A stretch of 64,000 bases of DNA from Ophioderma brevispina (GCA_023653785.1 JAMKCH010072519.1:1-64000); one strand, 5' to 3'; positions 1-12,372 are shown, counted from the stretch's first letter. Notes: generated by a model from the sequence alone, not told the origin. Numbers and translations are program-made.

Positions 1-165
1 GAGAGTAAATTTATCAAAAATGGCATACATATGTGCCTAATTTTTATAAAATGAGCCTGGGATTCTTGAGAAATATAGTTTTTAAAATAAAATTAGGAAA
101 CTGTTCATCATACAAAGAAGCGCTACTCGGTACATGGAAAAGTACGTAGATTGCTGAACCGCGTA

Positions 166-362
166 TAGACCGTACTCAATAGCCAGTTATGTTGGTGGAC
201 AAGATAGACGCATTCCAGTACTACAATACATTCACCTGTCAATGATCCATGTGCAATCGCTAAACATGGATCGACTGACAGCTTAATGTATTGTAGTCCT
301 GGAATGTATGCATCTTGTCCACCAACATGTCTGGTGGCTGACGTCATATTGAATACGGTCTA
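166..362. mobile_element. Hairpin MITE, TA-type, copy A1 (197 bp)
   Basis: Almost the whole element is one imperfect palindrome: TAGACCGTACTCAATA at the left, TATTGAATACGGTCTA at the right, arms meeting near 262. It carries a TGACGTCA octamer on the right arm. Copies D and E of the host element lack it. Confidence 0.85.
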
Positions 363-897
363 TTAGTGGGTTCGAACACTGATCTCTATACAATGGATTG
401 GAAACCTGGGCTTTGTAATTGAGGCACTGACGGCTATATTGGTCATCCAAAAAGAGCCCAAGCAGGTGGTTAAGAGCAGGTGGGGCAGGAGATATAGTCC
501 TCCGGGCTCATAGTCCGGGAACAATAGTGAACAATAGTGCAATCGATTCAGTTGACTCTTCAAGCAACATTAGTTTCACGCTTTATTCCGTTGTCGTCTA
601 TGGAGCCCGGACTATGATAACTGCCGGCCTATGATTATTTTCACACCGGACATTTATACAAAATTTGTTCCCATTGAAATGTGGATAAGCGACATAACAG
701 ACTACAGAATCAAGCCAATTCAGTGAGCTCATTGTATTTGCGCGTATGGGATGGCATGTCTCTAAAACGTGCACCCGGGATACAACTTCTGTTAAACAGG
801 TGTCTCTGGAATGCTATTGTGTTCGGTACACCAAGATGTCCAGCCGTTGCTCCATTCATCTAATATACAATTACTGTTGCGTAGCCAATCCATTGTA

Positions 898-1094
898 TAG
901 ACCGTATTCAATAGCCAGCCATGTCGGTGGACAAGATATACGCATTCCATTACTACAATACATTCACCTGCCAATGATCACTGTGCAATCGCTAAACATG
1001 GATCGATTGACAGGTGAATGTATTGTAGTCCTGGAATGTATGCATCGTGTCCACCAACATGGCTGCTGACTGACGTCATATTGAATACGGTCTA
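898..1094. mobile_element. Hairpin MITE, TA-type, copy A2 (197 bp)
   Basis: Same family and length as 166-362. TA duplicates flank it (896-897 and 1095-1096), and the empty site in copy E reads CCATTGTTAGAGATC, consistent with a TA target as used by Tc1/mariner transposases. Confidence 0.88.
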
Positions 1095-1597
1095 TAGAGA
1101 TCAGTGGTTACAGTGCGACTGCGATAAAACTATAAATATTACGCGACCCCTTTTAATATGTCCACGTTTTCATGGATTGTTAGTGTTTGGGCCATAAAAT
1201 GATATCTAAAACACCCCTCTTTACATTTTTCTCAAATCACTGAGGTTTTAAAAAGTGTATTTTTTGTTTTTGCAATAAAAAAATCTAAACGAACTTCTAA
1301 TCCTTTGTGTGCTCAACGAAGTTCACAAGGATGAGGCTTGTGGCAAACTTGCTGAAGTCACGTGATATATTTTGGCTGGCTTCTGTTTCGGTATTGCATG
1401 CGGCGTTGTAAATATACCACAGGGAATAAACATGGTAGCTTCCATGATTGCTGTACAATTGTGTACATTTGTAGGAAGAAATCGGGATATTTTTCGCAAG
1501 GAATACTCCAATGGCCATGAAAACCATCTGGTACGTTTTATTTAGGGATATTTCATTATATATGTACCGATAGACTCATACCAATAAATCACTTTAA

Positions 1598-2816
1598 ATC
1601 CCTAAATTGCCCTTTTTGGCACTTTTCAAAAATTACTGAGCGGTCCCCTGCGTGGTTCTTACGGGGAAAATGCTCCTAGATCTAACAACGCAAATACCGC
1701 TACCTCCTTTTTGCGGTGATCGTCAGGTTACTAGTGATTTTTTTTCTCTTGGGACGTAAAGGATATAGAGGCCTTGTTTTAAATTGAAACAGCTAGGTTG
1801 CTCATTTTCAGCCCTTCCCTTCATTTTCAGTCAAAGGATTTTTTTTATAGTATGTACCACTAGAAAATCTAGAAGATTTTAGCAGTGAAAACATAATTAA
1901 TGAGAAGGTTACTGACCAGTCTGAAGGGTTTACAGGGAAATGTACACAACTCGGAATGTATTTTGTCGTGCTACTTATAAGCCATTGAGATAAAACCATT
2001 CCGGAGTGGTTTTATTACCACGCACTTGCATTTCAGGTAAAGAACATTAATGCTTTGAAACGGGCCACTTGATTACATACAGCGTCCTTTTCATAGTTTG
2101 TGCCTTTATTCTTATTTAAAACATGTAAAAGCAATACAAACACGCTGAACCCTCAGCTTTGACAAAATAAGGGCGCCTTATCGACAAAATGTGCAAGTGT
2201 CCTTTTAAAAGTCAAAGTCGTCAAATCCTGTGTATCTGTTAGACTGTTACGTACATGACAGACGGTTTTGGTGTCCCGATTTGGTACTATTTTGCTCAAC
2301 CGATTAAGGCGACATTACACACAGATAGCTGCGCATTTCTGTTGAATAGAAAACCACATACCAAGACGGAAAATACCAATACCGTTCGTAACAAAATGCA
2401 CACGTATAAACCCCTTTAGAATATTTTCCAATAGAATATTTTTCCAAGATTAAAATTCGTCAATAATCTTTTTAAATTTGATCTTTCCAATATAGAAATA
2501 GCTAAGCATGAATGTTTACGTTTCTTAGTTAATTTCGCAACTAGTGTATTGATTTTAATTAAATTAAATGGAATTCGTACTGAAAAAGATGTAAATCGCG
2601 AGAAACGCAAATCCAATTTAATCATTATGTAACTAATCATTACTTGTGTGTCATTGTTTTTCAACTTTGGGTCATATTATTCGTCAAATTCATTGACCAA
2701 CGCGTCCCTCGCAGCGATGTACTACTATATTTGCCCAACTTAGGTTACCCTTGCCATGGGATTTTTCTTTTCATGAATTTTGTCCCTTTACATTTTCTTT
2801 TCGAAAAAAAAAAATA
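1598..2816. repeat. Block A repeat flank, non-coding, shared with blocks B and C
   Basis: The stretch recurs at 7405-8632 and 9056-10293 with frequent one-base indels. It holds no recognisable gene. A stretch at 1697-1735 (TTTTTGCGGTGATCGTCAGG) recurs in direct orientation at 4063-4085. Confidence 0.7.
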
Positions 2817-3629
2817 TTAACCCCCGTCTACCTGAGCCATTTTTTTGTACAAAACTCCCGAAGGGGGGGGGGGGGTGGTTACCACCCCCCCCTGTGATTT
2901 CGTTACTGAACACCCATATTTCCTGTAAAATTTGGTACCAAAGGATAGCTTAGAGTTTTTTATTCCATTGGTACCAACATAAATACTAACATCCCCATTA
3001 TGACGTCACCAGGACGTCATATGTTGAGGAAAGTCGGAAAAACTAATATAGGGTGGAGCAAAATTGATATTTCGCAATTTTAGCGACTCAAACACCCTAT
3101 TATAGCTCTAAAATATGTCATTATATAAAACTAGTCATTTCCCATCAAGGATAGTCAAAAACCACAGAAAATCTGATTTTCCCTATCATTTTGGCGAAAA
3201 ATTGAATTTTTCAACTGTGCTGTGGTCCTATGGAAATGGCAGTTGCTACATGCGAACTTTCTGACGTCACTGTGACTTAATGCTAGGCATGTGTTGTGTA
3301 CTCATTTTGTATCACTGGAAAGGGAGGACACTAGCTATCTATTGGTACAAAATAAGTGTCTGTGATGTTCCCTGTGTTGTGTTGCAGGTTGGTACTTCTC
3401 TTCCGAGGTGGGGGGGTGGTTACCACCCCCCCCTATCGATCACTTTGGGATCACCTGTATCTTACCTATACCCTGGGTGTATGTTTTGTTTTTGGATTAA
3501 AATGATCGGAACATGTCAATTGACAATTACCTTAAATAATTTGCACCAAAAAAGGGGGTTTTAGCATCCGGGGAAAAACCTGAAGGGGTGGGGGTGGTAA
3601 CCACCCCGCCCTTCGGAAGACGAGGGTAA
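2817..3629 (+). mobile_element. G-tract palindrome element, copy A (813 bp)
   Basis: Both ends carry a G-run, then GTGGTTACCAC or GTGGTAACCAC, then a C-run, so each end is itself a palindrome (2869-2890, 3586-3610). Outermost sequences are TTAACCCCCGTCTACC and its inverted match GAAGACGAGGGTAA. A third GGGTGGTTACCACCCC palindrome lies at 3412-3434. The interior contains TGACGTCA-type sites. No gene. Confidence 0.7.
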
Positions 3630-4837
3630 TCTATTGGCAAAGTTCATGAAACACCAGTAAGAATCTTAAGATTGTCTTTTATCTGACGAGAAAGTCCTCC
3701 CCATGCAGCATACAAACCTGTCGAATCTGTTCAACTGCGTGCACAATACGATGGACCAGATTGTAAAAAGAAATTGAATTCCGGCCGATTATTGAGTATC
3801 ATTGACCCATTGTCGCTTGAGCCTGTTGCCGGTTTTTATCCCTATCCATTGGTCACTGATATTCTAGAAGAACGCTGAGTTGACATTTTTTATTCATTAT
3901 CAAAAAATCATGCACCCCTTAATGTGGGACAAAGCTTTTCCTGGTTAAATAATATTTTTTTTAAAAAAAAATTTTAGTGAAGGAAATAAGTTTAAATCTC
4001 CAGGTTCTGGAGCACGATATTTAATTCAAAGGCAACATTGTTATCATATACCATAGCCTACTACCTTTTTGCGGTGATCCTCAGGTTGGAGTCCCCATTT
4101 CCCGAAAGGACAATTAGGGGATCGTTATGTAGGGATCTTGTTGAGCCGGTGGCCTCCAGAACGGGTAAAGCCAAAATAGTCAAAATCGTACACTATCAAG
4201 TCAAACAATGATAAACATACATATTTTATACACCGATTTTGATATGATTGCAGTTGGAGTAATCGTGCATATCACTTGTATGGCAAAAACGTCCAACACT
4301 TAGTTCAAATGGAATCTACCATTTGCCGTGACATCGGGCCTTATCTATGGTATATAAAAGTGATAACTAGTAAGGGCAATTAAGCGCTGCTTTGGATTAT
4401 ATCATTAACTTTTGTCTGCTTTGAACCATTTTTCTACAGTAGTATTATTGCTTATATTTTTTTTGGATGTAAACGGTTCGTAGTAGAGAAACATGTTTAC
4501 GAGAATCTTCTCAACTTATTTTGCAATTATTGGTATAGGGGGATCGTATCATTAATTTTCGGCTGCAATATTAAACCATGCATTAAATAACTTAACGTGT
4601 ACTCTGTGTTCATCTCTTACTTATTTCCATGTACTAGTTTATATATATTCTACAAAGATTATTCGCCTCTTCGTTTTCACAACATTTTCGTTTTTTTTTT
4701 CTATCATTTTCTTTCTTCTTTTTCCTCCTCCTTTTCTTTTTCCTAATCACAACCAATCAATGTGAATGAAATTAACATTCACATATGTTTAACGGGGTGG
4801 TACGAAGATATGCGTTTATTTTATATTCCACTTCTAG
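3630..4837. other. Block A tail and unique intron/upstream sequence
   Basis: 3630-4215 recurs at 11127-11765. The rest, up to the acceptor at 4837, is AT-rich with a T/C-rich tract at 4680-4740. No gene seen. It could hold a 5'UTR exon or promoter of the SLC20 gene, but I cannot point to one. Confidence 0.5.
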
Positions 4838-5018
4838 ATCTGAAGCAAAATGTTTGACATCTTAGTAACACCTCTTCCATTTCCTTCGAAAAGGAAGACG
4901 TTATCTGGATCGTCGTTTGTGCTTCATCCACTCATTCTTCTTGGTATTGCCTTGGCGCCAATGATGTTGCTAACTCATTTGGTACAATACGAGAGCTAAA
5001 GTACTAACACTCTACCAG
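4838..5018 (+). CDS. SLC20A: SLC20 exon with start codon and first signature (GANDVANSFGT)
   Basis: The exon follows an acceptor (CCACTTCTAG) and ends at a donor (TACCAG|GTAATA). The first ATG, at 4850, begins MFDILVTPLPFP; in the family a short N-terminus precedes the first membrane segment. The segment reads as EDVIWIVV, then GFIHSFFLG and GIALGANDVANSFGT, then RAKVLTLYQ at the 3' end. These pieces are in different frames, so at least two single-base breaks lie inside, most simply missing Gs in GG pairs (TTGGTATT, TTGGCGCC). GANDVANS is the phosphate-transporter signature and lies in the transport path. The exon ends in phase 0, matching the exon at 12373. It lies between repeat blocks and is the only unique stretch there. 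An upstream 5'UTR exon is likely, because an acceptor precedes the ATG. Confidence 0.85.
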
Positions 5019-5064
5019 GTAATATAATCGTAGAATTGGAATGCAAATTGTGGTTGACCACGTT

Positions 5065-5343
5065 AATTTCACAACCCCCCCCCCCCCCCCCCCGTGATTT
5101 TTCGTTACTGAACATCCGATTCCTGTCAAACATTGGTACACGGGAGCTTAGAGTTTTTCTTTCCATTCTATCAAACTAAGTACCATACATCTCCCTTAGG
5201 ACGATACGATAACGCCATATGTTTGAGGAAAGTATGAAAATACCTGATAATATATGGGTGGAAAATTGATTTTTACCACTCAAAAAGCATTATTATAGCA
5301 CTAACATGCTCTCATTATATACAATGATAATGCCGCATCTCCC
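5065..5343 (+). mobile_element. G-tract palindrome element, truncated copy
   Basis: Starts in a C-run and continues with CGTTACTGAACATCCG and the AGCTTAGAGTTTTTCT region as in the copy at 2817, then stops at the TTAA where copy B is inserted. The rest of the element does not resume after 7404. Confidence 0.65.
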
Positions 5344-5572
5344 TTAAAGGGATTTATGGGTATGAATCTATCGGCACATATATAATGAAATTCCCTAAAT
5401 ATGAACGTCCTATATGGGTTTTCATGGTCATTGGATTATCTTGCGAAGCAGTAACGAGTTAACGAAGCCTCCATGTTTATTATTTACGCTATCCTTTTTC
5501 CGACTAATCGCGTTTACTTTTAAAATTGAAATTAAAAACACAGCTTTAATTTAACGTTTTTCTTAAAATATT

Positions 5573-5822
5573 ACTCTCTAAATGTAAACGATTGAAAAAT
5601 TTCACTCCCCAAAGAATGAAACTCCCTTGTAAAACACTCGAAAATGAGTGAAAAAAGCAAATTTCCACTCAGAAAGATAAAAAAAATCACTTCCAAAAGA
5701 GGGAATTTCCACTCGTTTGAGGAGTTAAACGAAGGACAACACGAAAATAGTGGAAAGTCACTCGTTTGGATGATTTTTACTCTTGTGGGGTGAAATTTTC
5801 ATTCGTTTACATTTTAGAGAGT
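5573..5822. mobile_element. MITE with ACTCTCTAAA termini (250 bp)
   Basis: Terminal inverted repeats of about 35 bases: ACTCTCTAAATGTAAACG at the left and CGTTTACATTTTAGAGAGT at the right, followed inwards by TTTCAC and GTGAAA. The interior has repeated CACTC/GAGTG motifs. It is absent from copies D and E of the TTAA element, which show the empty site. The window's first bases are the right tip of another copy. Confidence 0.82.
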
Positions 5823-5973
5823 AAATTTATCAAAATGGCATACTATGTTCCTAAATTTTATAAACTGAGCCTGGGATTCTTGAGAAATATAGTTTTTAAA
5901 TAAAATTAGGAACTGTTCACAAACAAGAGCGCTACTCGCTACATTGAAAAGTACGTACTTGCTGAACCGCGTA

Positions 5974-6166
5974 TAGACCGTACTCAATAGCCAGTTTAGT
6001 TGTTGGACAAGATAGACGCATTCCATTACTACATCATCACCTGTCAATGATCCATTGCAAATCGCTAACATGGATCGATTGACAAATTAATGCATTGTAG
6101 TCCTGGAATGTCAATGCATCGTGTCCGCTCACTGTCTGTGCTGACGTCATATTGAAATACGGTCTA
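5974..6166. mobile_element. Hairpin MITE, TA-type, copy B1
   Basis: Equivalent in position to the copy at 166-362 of block A, with scattered small indels. Arms begin TAGACCGTACTC and end ATACGGTCTA. Confidence 0.85.
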
Positions 6167-6698
6167 TTAGAGGGTTTCGAACACTGATCTCTTACATGGA
6201 TTGAGAACCTGGGCTTTGTAATTGAGGCACTGACGGCTTATTGGGTCCATCCCAAAAGAAAGCCCAAGCAGTTTTTAAGAGCAGGTGGGGCAGGAGATAT
6301 AGTCCTCCTGCTTCATAGTCCGGGAACATTGGTGAAATAGTGCAACTCGATCAGTTGACTCTTCACGCAACATTAGTTTTTCACGCTTTATATTTCGAGT
6401 TGTCCTCTATGGAGCCCGGACTATGATAACACTGCCGGCCTTGATTATTTTTCACACCGACCATTTATACAAAATTGTTCCCATTGAAATGTGGATAGCG
6501 ACTAAACAGACTACAGAATCAGCCAATCAGTGAGCTCATTGTTTTGCGCGTATGGTATGGCATGTCTCTAACGGTCCCCCGGATCAACTTTTTTAAACAG
6601 GTGTCTCTGAATGCTATTGTGTTCGGGACCCAAGATTCTCATCCTTTGCACCATTCATCTAATATACAATGACTGTTTGCGTAACCACTCCAGTTGTA

Positions 6699-6890
6699 TA
6701 GACCCGTCTTCAATAGCCAGCCATGTCCGGTGGACAAGATATACGCATTCCATTACTACAATTCATTCACCTGCCAATGATCTCTGTGCCAATCGCTAAA
6801 CATGGATCAATTGACAGTGGAATGTATTGTAGTCCTGATGTATCATCGTGCCCAACATGGCTGCTGACTGACGTCATATTGAATACGGTC
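6699..6890. mobile_element. Hairpin MITE, TA-type, copy B2
   Basis: Equivalent in position to the copy at 898-1094. The right tip is shortened (ACGGTC, then GAAGG), and several bases are missing relative to the other copies. Confidence 0.82.
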
Positions 6891-7404
6891 GAAGGATCAG
6901 TGGTTAACAGTGCGACTGCGATAAAACTATAAATCTTACGCGAACCCCGTTTAAAAGGTCCACGTTTTCATGGATTGTTATGTTTAGGGCCATAAAGGAT
7001 CTTCTAAAACACCCCTCTTTTACATTTTTCTCAATCACTGAGGTTTTAAAAACAGTGTAGTTTTGTTTTTTGCAATAAAAAACTAAACGAACTTCTAATC
7101 CTTTGTGTGCTCAACGAAGTTCACAAGGATGAAGCTTTGTGGCCAACTTGCTGAAGTCACGTGCTATATATTTTTCGCTGGCTCTGTTTCGGTATTGCAT
7201 GCAGCTTTGTAAATATACCACAGTGAATAAACATGGTAGCTTCCATTATTTTCTGTACATTGTGGTACATTTGTCGGAAGAAAATTCGGGATATTTTTCG
7301 CAAGGGAATACTCCAATGGCCCTGAAAACCATCTGGTACTTTTATTTAGGGATAGTTCATTATATAATGTGCCGATAGACTCATCAACCAATAAATCACT
7401 TTAA

Positions 7405-8697
7405 AAAAATCCCTAATTGCCCTTTTTTGGCACTTTTCCAAAAATTACTGAGCGGTCCCCTGCGTGGTTCTTACGGGGAAAATGCTCCCAGATCTAACAC
7501 TCAAAACCGCATACCCCTCCTTTTTTGCGGTGATCGTCATGTTACGATTGATTTTTTTTTCTCTTGGGACTAAAGGATATAGAGGCCCTTTTTTTAAATA
7601 AAATTGAAACATTGTTGCTCATTTTCAGCCCTTCCCGGTCATTTTCAGTCAAAGGATTTTTTTTATAGTTGTACCACTAGCAAACGATAACAGTTTAGCA
7701 GTGAACCCTAATAATGAGAATGTTACTGACCATCTGAAGGTTTACAGGGAATTTACACAACTCGAATGTATTATTGTCGTACTCTTATAAGCCATTTATA
7801 TAACACCATTTCCGGAGTGGTTTTATTACCACGCACTTCCCGCCCCATTTTCAGGTAAAGAACATTAATGCTTTGAAACGGGCCACTTGATTACATACAG
7901 CTTCCTTTTCAAGTTTGTGCCCTTTATCTTATGTTAAAACATGTAAAGCAATACAAACATTCTGAAAACCCTCAGCGTTTGACAAAATAAAGGGCGCCTT
8001 TTCGCCAAAATTTGCAAGTGTCGTTTAAAGTCAAGTCGTGTCAAATCCTGTGGTATCTGTTAACTGTTTTTACGTACATGAATACGGTTTTTGGTTTCCC
8101 GATTTGGTACTATTTTGCTCAACCGATTAAGGCGACATTACACACAGATAGCTGCGCATTTCTGTTGAATAAAAAACACATACCCAGCGGGAAAATACCA
8201 ATCCGTCGTAACAAAATGCACACGTATAAACCCCTTTAGAATATTGTCCATAAATATTTTCCAAGAATTAAATTCGTCAATAATCTTTTTAAATTTTGTC
8301 TTTCCATCCTCGAAATAGCTAGCATGAAGGTTTACGTTTCTTAGTTAATTTCGCAACTAGTGTATTGAATTTTAATTAATTAAATGGAATTCGTACTGAA
8401 AAAGCTGTAAATCGCGAGAACGCAATCCAATTTAATCATTTGTAACTACCATTACTTGTGTGTCAGGTTTTTCAACTTTGGGTCATTTTTTTTTTGTTAT
8501 TATTCGTCAATCCATTGACCAACGCGTCCCTCGCAGCGAGGAAAAACAACTAGATGCACCAATTAGGTTACCACCTTGCATGGATTTTTCTTTCATGAAT
8601 TTTGTCCCTTTACATTTTCTTTTCGAAAAAAAAATATTAACGCCAACCCCCCTTCTACCGGAGCCATTTTTTGTAACAAAACTCCCTAGGGGGGGGG
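7405..8697. repeat. Block B repeat flank, ends in a G-run
   Basis: Copy of 1598-2880. It includes the first ~65 bases of a G-tract element (from 8633) and stops in a run of Gs at 8689-8698, after which block C begins within the TTAA element. Confidence 0.7.
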
Positions 8698-8699
8698 GG

Positions 8700-9051
8700 T
8701 GTTTAAAAGTGTAATTTTTTGTTTCTGCAATAAAAAAATCCTAAACGAACTTATAATCTTTGTGTGATCAACGAAGTTCACAAGGATGAGGCTTGTGGCA
8801 AACTTGGGGAAAAGTTACGTGATATATTTCGCTGGCTTCGGTTTCGGTATTGCATGCGGCGTGTGAAAAACCAAAGGGAAATAATAAAACATGGTAGCTT
8901 CCATGATTGCTGTACAATTGTGTACATTTGCGGAAGAAATCGGGATATTGTGCAAGGAATACTCCAATTACTATGAAAACCATCTGGTAAGTTTTATTTA
9001 GGGAGTAGTTCCATTATATATGTCCGATAGACTCATACCAAATAAATAACT
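8700..9051. mobile_element. TTAA-flanked long-TIR element, 3' fragment (copy C)
   Basis: The fragment corresponds to positions ~1247-1593 of copy A, ends at TTAA (9052-9055), and is followed by the same flank as copies A and B. Its left edge abuts a G-run that ends block B, so it starts abruptly inside the element. Confidence 0.75.
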
Positions 9052-9055
9052 TTAA

Positions 9056-10293
9056 ATCCAACTGTGCCCTTTTGGCACTTTCAAAAATTACTGAGCGGTC
9101 CCCTGCGTGGTTCTTACGGGGAAATTTGTTCCTAGATCTAACAACGCAAAATACCGCACTCTTTTTGCCTGGTGATCGTCAGGTTACTAGTGATTTTTTT
9201 TTTCTCTTGGGGAGTAAAGGATATAGAGGCCTTGTGTTAAATTGAAACAGGTTGACCTCATTTCAGCCCTTCCCTTCAGTAAGTCAAAGGAGTTTTTTAT
9301 AGTATGCTAACCACTAGAAAATTCTAGAACATTTTAGCAGTGAAAACAAATTAATGAGGAGGTTACTGAACAGTCTGAAAGGTTTACAAGGGAATGTACA
9401 CAATCGAATGTATTTTGTCGTACGACTGATAAGCCATTGAGATTAAAACCATTCCGGAGTGGTTTTATTACCACGCACTTGCAATTCAGGTAAAGAACAT
9501 TAAGGCTTGAAACGGGCCCCACTTGATTACATACAGCGTCCTTTTCATAGTTGTGCCTTATTCGTATTTAAAACATGTAAAGCAGGCGACAAACATGCTG
9601 GAAACTCTAGCTTTGACAAAGAAGGCGGCCTTATCGAACAAAATGTGCAAGTGTCCTTTTAAAAGTCAAAGTCGTCAAATCCTTGGGTATCTGTTAGACT
9701 GTTACGTACATGACAGACGGTTTTGGTGTCCCGATTTGGTACTATTTTGCTCAACAGATTAAGGCGACATTACACACAGATAGCTGCGACATTCTGGGAA
9801 TAGAAAAACCACATACCAAGCGGGAAATACCAAGAACGTTCGGAACAAAATGCACACGTATAAACCCCTTTAGAATATTCAATAGAAAGTATTTTCCAAG
9901 ATTTAAAATTCGTTCAATATCTTTTTAAATTGATCTTTCCATATCTTTATAGAAGAAATAAGCTAAGCATTAAGTCAGAATAACGTCATAAATTTATTGA
10001 TATTAAAAAAGAATTTAAATGCATTTTAATTAAATTAAATGGAATTCGTACTGAAAAAGATGTAAATCGCAGAGAAACGCAACTCACCCAATTTAATCAT
10101 TATTATGTAACATAATCATACTGTGTGTCATTGTTTTTAAACTTTGGGTCATTATTATTCTTGTCAAATCCCATTGACCAACGCCGGTCCCCCGCAGCGA
10201 GAAATACTAAGGCACAAATTAGGTTACCCTTTCCATGGGATTTTCTTCATGAAATTTGTCCATTTACCATTTTCTTTTCGAAAAAAAAAAAAA
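9056..10293. repeat. Block C repeat flank, non-coding
   Basis: Third copy of the 1598-2816 sequence. No gene is visible. Confidence 0.7.
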
Positions 10294-11126
10294 TTAACAC
10301 CGTACCTGAGCCATTTTTTGTAACAAAACTCCCGAAGGGGGGGGGGGGGTGGTTACCCCAACCCCCCCCTGTGCTTTTCGTTACCGAACACCCGCTTCCT
10401 GTAAATTGGTAACCAAAGGATAGCTTAGAGTTTCTTTATTCCATTGGTACCAAATATAAGTACTAACATCCCATTTTGAACGTTCACCATGACGTCATTA
10501 TGTTGATGGAAATACGAAAAATACCTGAATATAGGTGGGAGGAAAATTGATATTTCGCAATTTAGCGACTCAAAAACCCTATTATAGACTTAAATGATGT
10601 CATTATATAAAAAAAATAGTCATTTCCCATTCAGTAGATAGAGTCAAAAACCACAGGAAAAATCTGAATGGTCCTACCCTTTTTGGCGAAAAAAATTGAA
10701 TTTTTTCACTGTGTGGGTCTATGGAAATGGCAGTTGCTGACATGCGAACTTTATGACGTCACTTTGACATGACTTAATGCTAGGCATGTTGTACTCATTT
10801 TGGTTATCAAATGAACGAGGAGGGACCATAGCTATCTATTGGTACCAAATCCAAGTGTCTGTGATGTTCCTGTTTGTGTTAGGCATGTGGTACTTCTCTT
10901 TCCGGAGGGGGGGGGGTGGTTTTCACCCCCCCTATCGATCACTTTGGGATCCCCTGTATCTTACCTATACCCGGGTGGATGTTGGTTTTTGGATTAAAAT
11001 GAGCGGAACGTGACAATGAAATTACATTACATAAATTGGCACCAAAAAAGGGGGGGGTTTTAGCACGCCGAGGAAAACCTGAAGGGGGGGGGTGGTAAAA
11101 CCACCCCCATCGGTAGACGAGGGTTA
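10294..11126 (+). mobile_element. G-tract palindrome element, copy C
   Basis: Matches 2817-3629 throughout, including the CGTACCTGAGCC start, three G/C-run palindromes and the GGTAGACGAGGGTTA end. Differences are mainly small indels. Confidence 0.7.
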
Positions 11127-12372
11127 CTCATGTATGGTCAAAGTTAATGAAAAACACACAGTTAGATCTTACGATTTCATTTGTATCCGCGGAACGAGGA
11201 AAGTACCTCACGCCAATGCAGCAATGACATAAAACATTCAAATCTGTTCAAACTGTAACAGTGACACAATACGAAGGACCAGAGGTAAAAGAAGAGTGAA
11301 GTCGAGTCGGGCCGAATAACCGATTATTGAGTATCATATGGAACCTTGTTCGCATTGAGAAGGTTGAGGATTTATGTCTATCATTGGTCACTGATATTCT
11401 AGGAACATAAATGAGTGACAGTATTCATTTTTCAACTAATATGCAGACCCATTTAATGTGGGGACAATAGCCTTTTCTGGTTTTAAAAAAATAATATGTT
11501 TTAATTGTTAGTGAAGGAAAATAAAATAAGTAAATTCCAGGTCTGGAGCACGAATATTAATTACAAAAGGCCAACATTGTATCATATACAATAGCCTACT
11601 ACCTGTTTGCGGTGATGATCCTCAGGTTGGTAGTCATTTTCCGAAAAAGGACAATATAGGGTATAGTTAGTAGGGAGCGTTGCAGCCCGCCAGAACGGGT
11701 AGTTTAAACAGCCAAAAATAGTCAAAATCGTAAATATCAAGTTCAAACAATAGATAAAAACCTGAAAATTCAGAAAAAGTTTCCACAAATTGAAATAAAC
11801 AATTTAAACAAATTGTAAAATTCACAATATTTGCTTAATTTTCAGGTGAGAAAAAAATAATTCAAGACACGGACCAAATGAGACTGTTTTGAAGATTAGA
11901 AGAAAGAAATTTATTTTCATTGCATTGCCAGACCCCCAAAAATCAGAACCATCCTGAAAAGAAAAAAATATTTAAAATAGGCCTATACACAATACTAATA
12001 GAAAGTAAAACGATAAGCATAGAAAGAAAAACGAATGCTTTTTTTAAGACGATAAGAATATTAAAGAAAAAAAGAATGTGCTTTTAAGACCGCCAGTCTT
12101 GATATTTATGCACGAATTAGGAGGATGAGCAATTTCTAAGAAATCATTGACACAAAGTGAATGTCAGTTACAGAATATTTACTTGAATGGCCTTTCAACG
12201 ATTAGATTTTCTAGGACGAATTCATTGTGACAGTTGTTCTTAATTAAAGTCAATTACTTAATAACTGGTGGAAACCTATTATTTGGCAAACAATTTGGTT
12301 TGGAACTATACTCATTACATTATAGTGACAATGATAGAATGTATAAGAGACCTCATCACGTCTTCTATACAG
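11127..12372. other. Block C tail, then intron before the 12373 exon
   Basis: 11127-11765 matches 3630-4215. From 11766 the sequence is unique and A-rich (11830-12080) with no coding signal. Confidence 0.5.

Larger units (their letters stand above)
1..1593. mobile_element. TTAA-flanked long-TIR element, copy A (left end outside window)
   Basis: The copy ends in a long terminal inverted repeat (approx. 1490-1593) beside TTAA (1594-1597). It contains a sequence shared with 5348-7400, 33292-34665 and 62422-63798. Bases 1-6 (GAGAGT) are the right tip of the nested MITE also seen whole at 5573-5822. Two hairpin MITEs are inserted at 166-362 and 898-1094. No long open frame; non-autonomous. TTAA target sites suggest piggyBac or Kolobok mobilisation (inference). 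Confidence 0.75.
5348..7400. mobile_element. TTAA-flanked long-TIR element, copy B
   Basis: TTAA (5344-5347 and 7401-7404) flanks a 2.05-kb element whose two ends are inverted copies of each other (GTATGAATCTATCGGCAC at the left; TGCCGATAGACTCAT at the right). Without its three nested MITEs (5573-5822, 5974-6166, 6699-6890) it would be about 1.4 kb, the length of the intact copies at 33292 and 62422. It sits immediately after a truncated G-tract element. Many one-base indels separate it from copy A. Confidence 0.8.
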
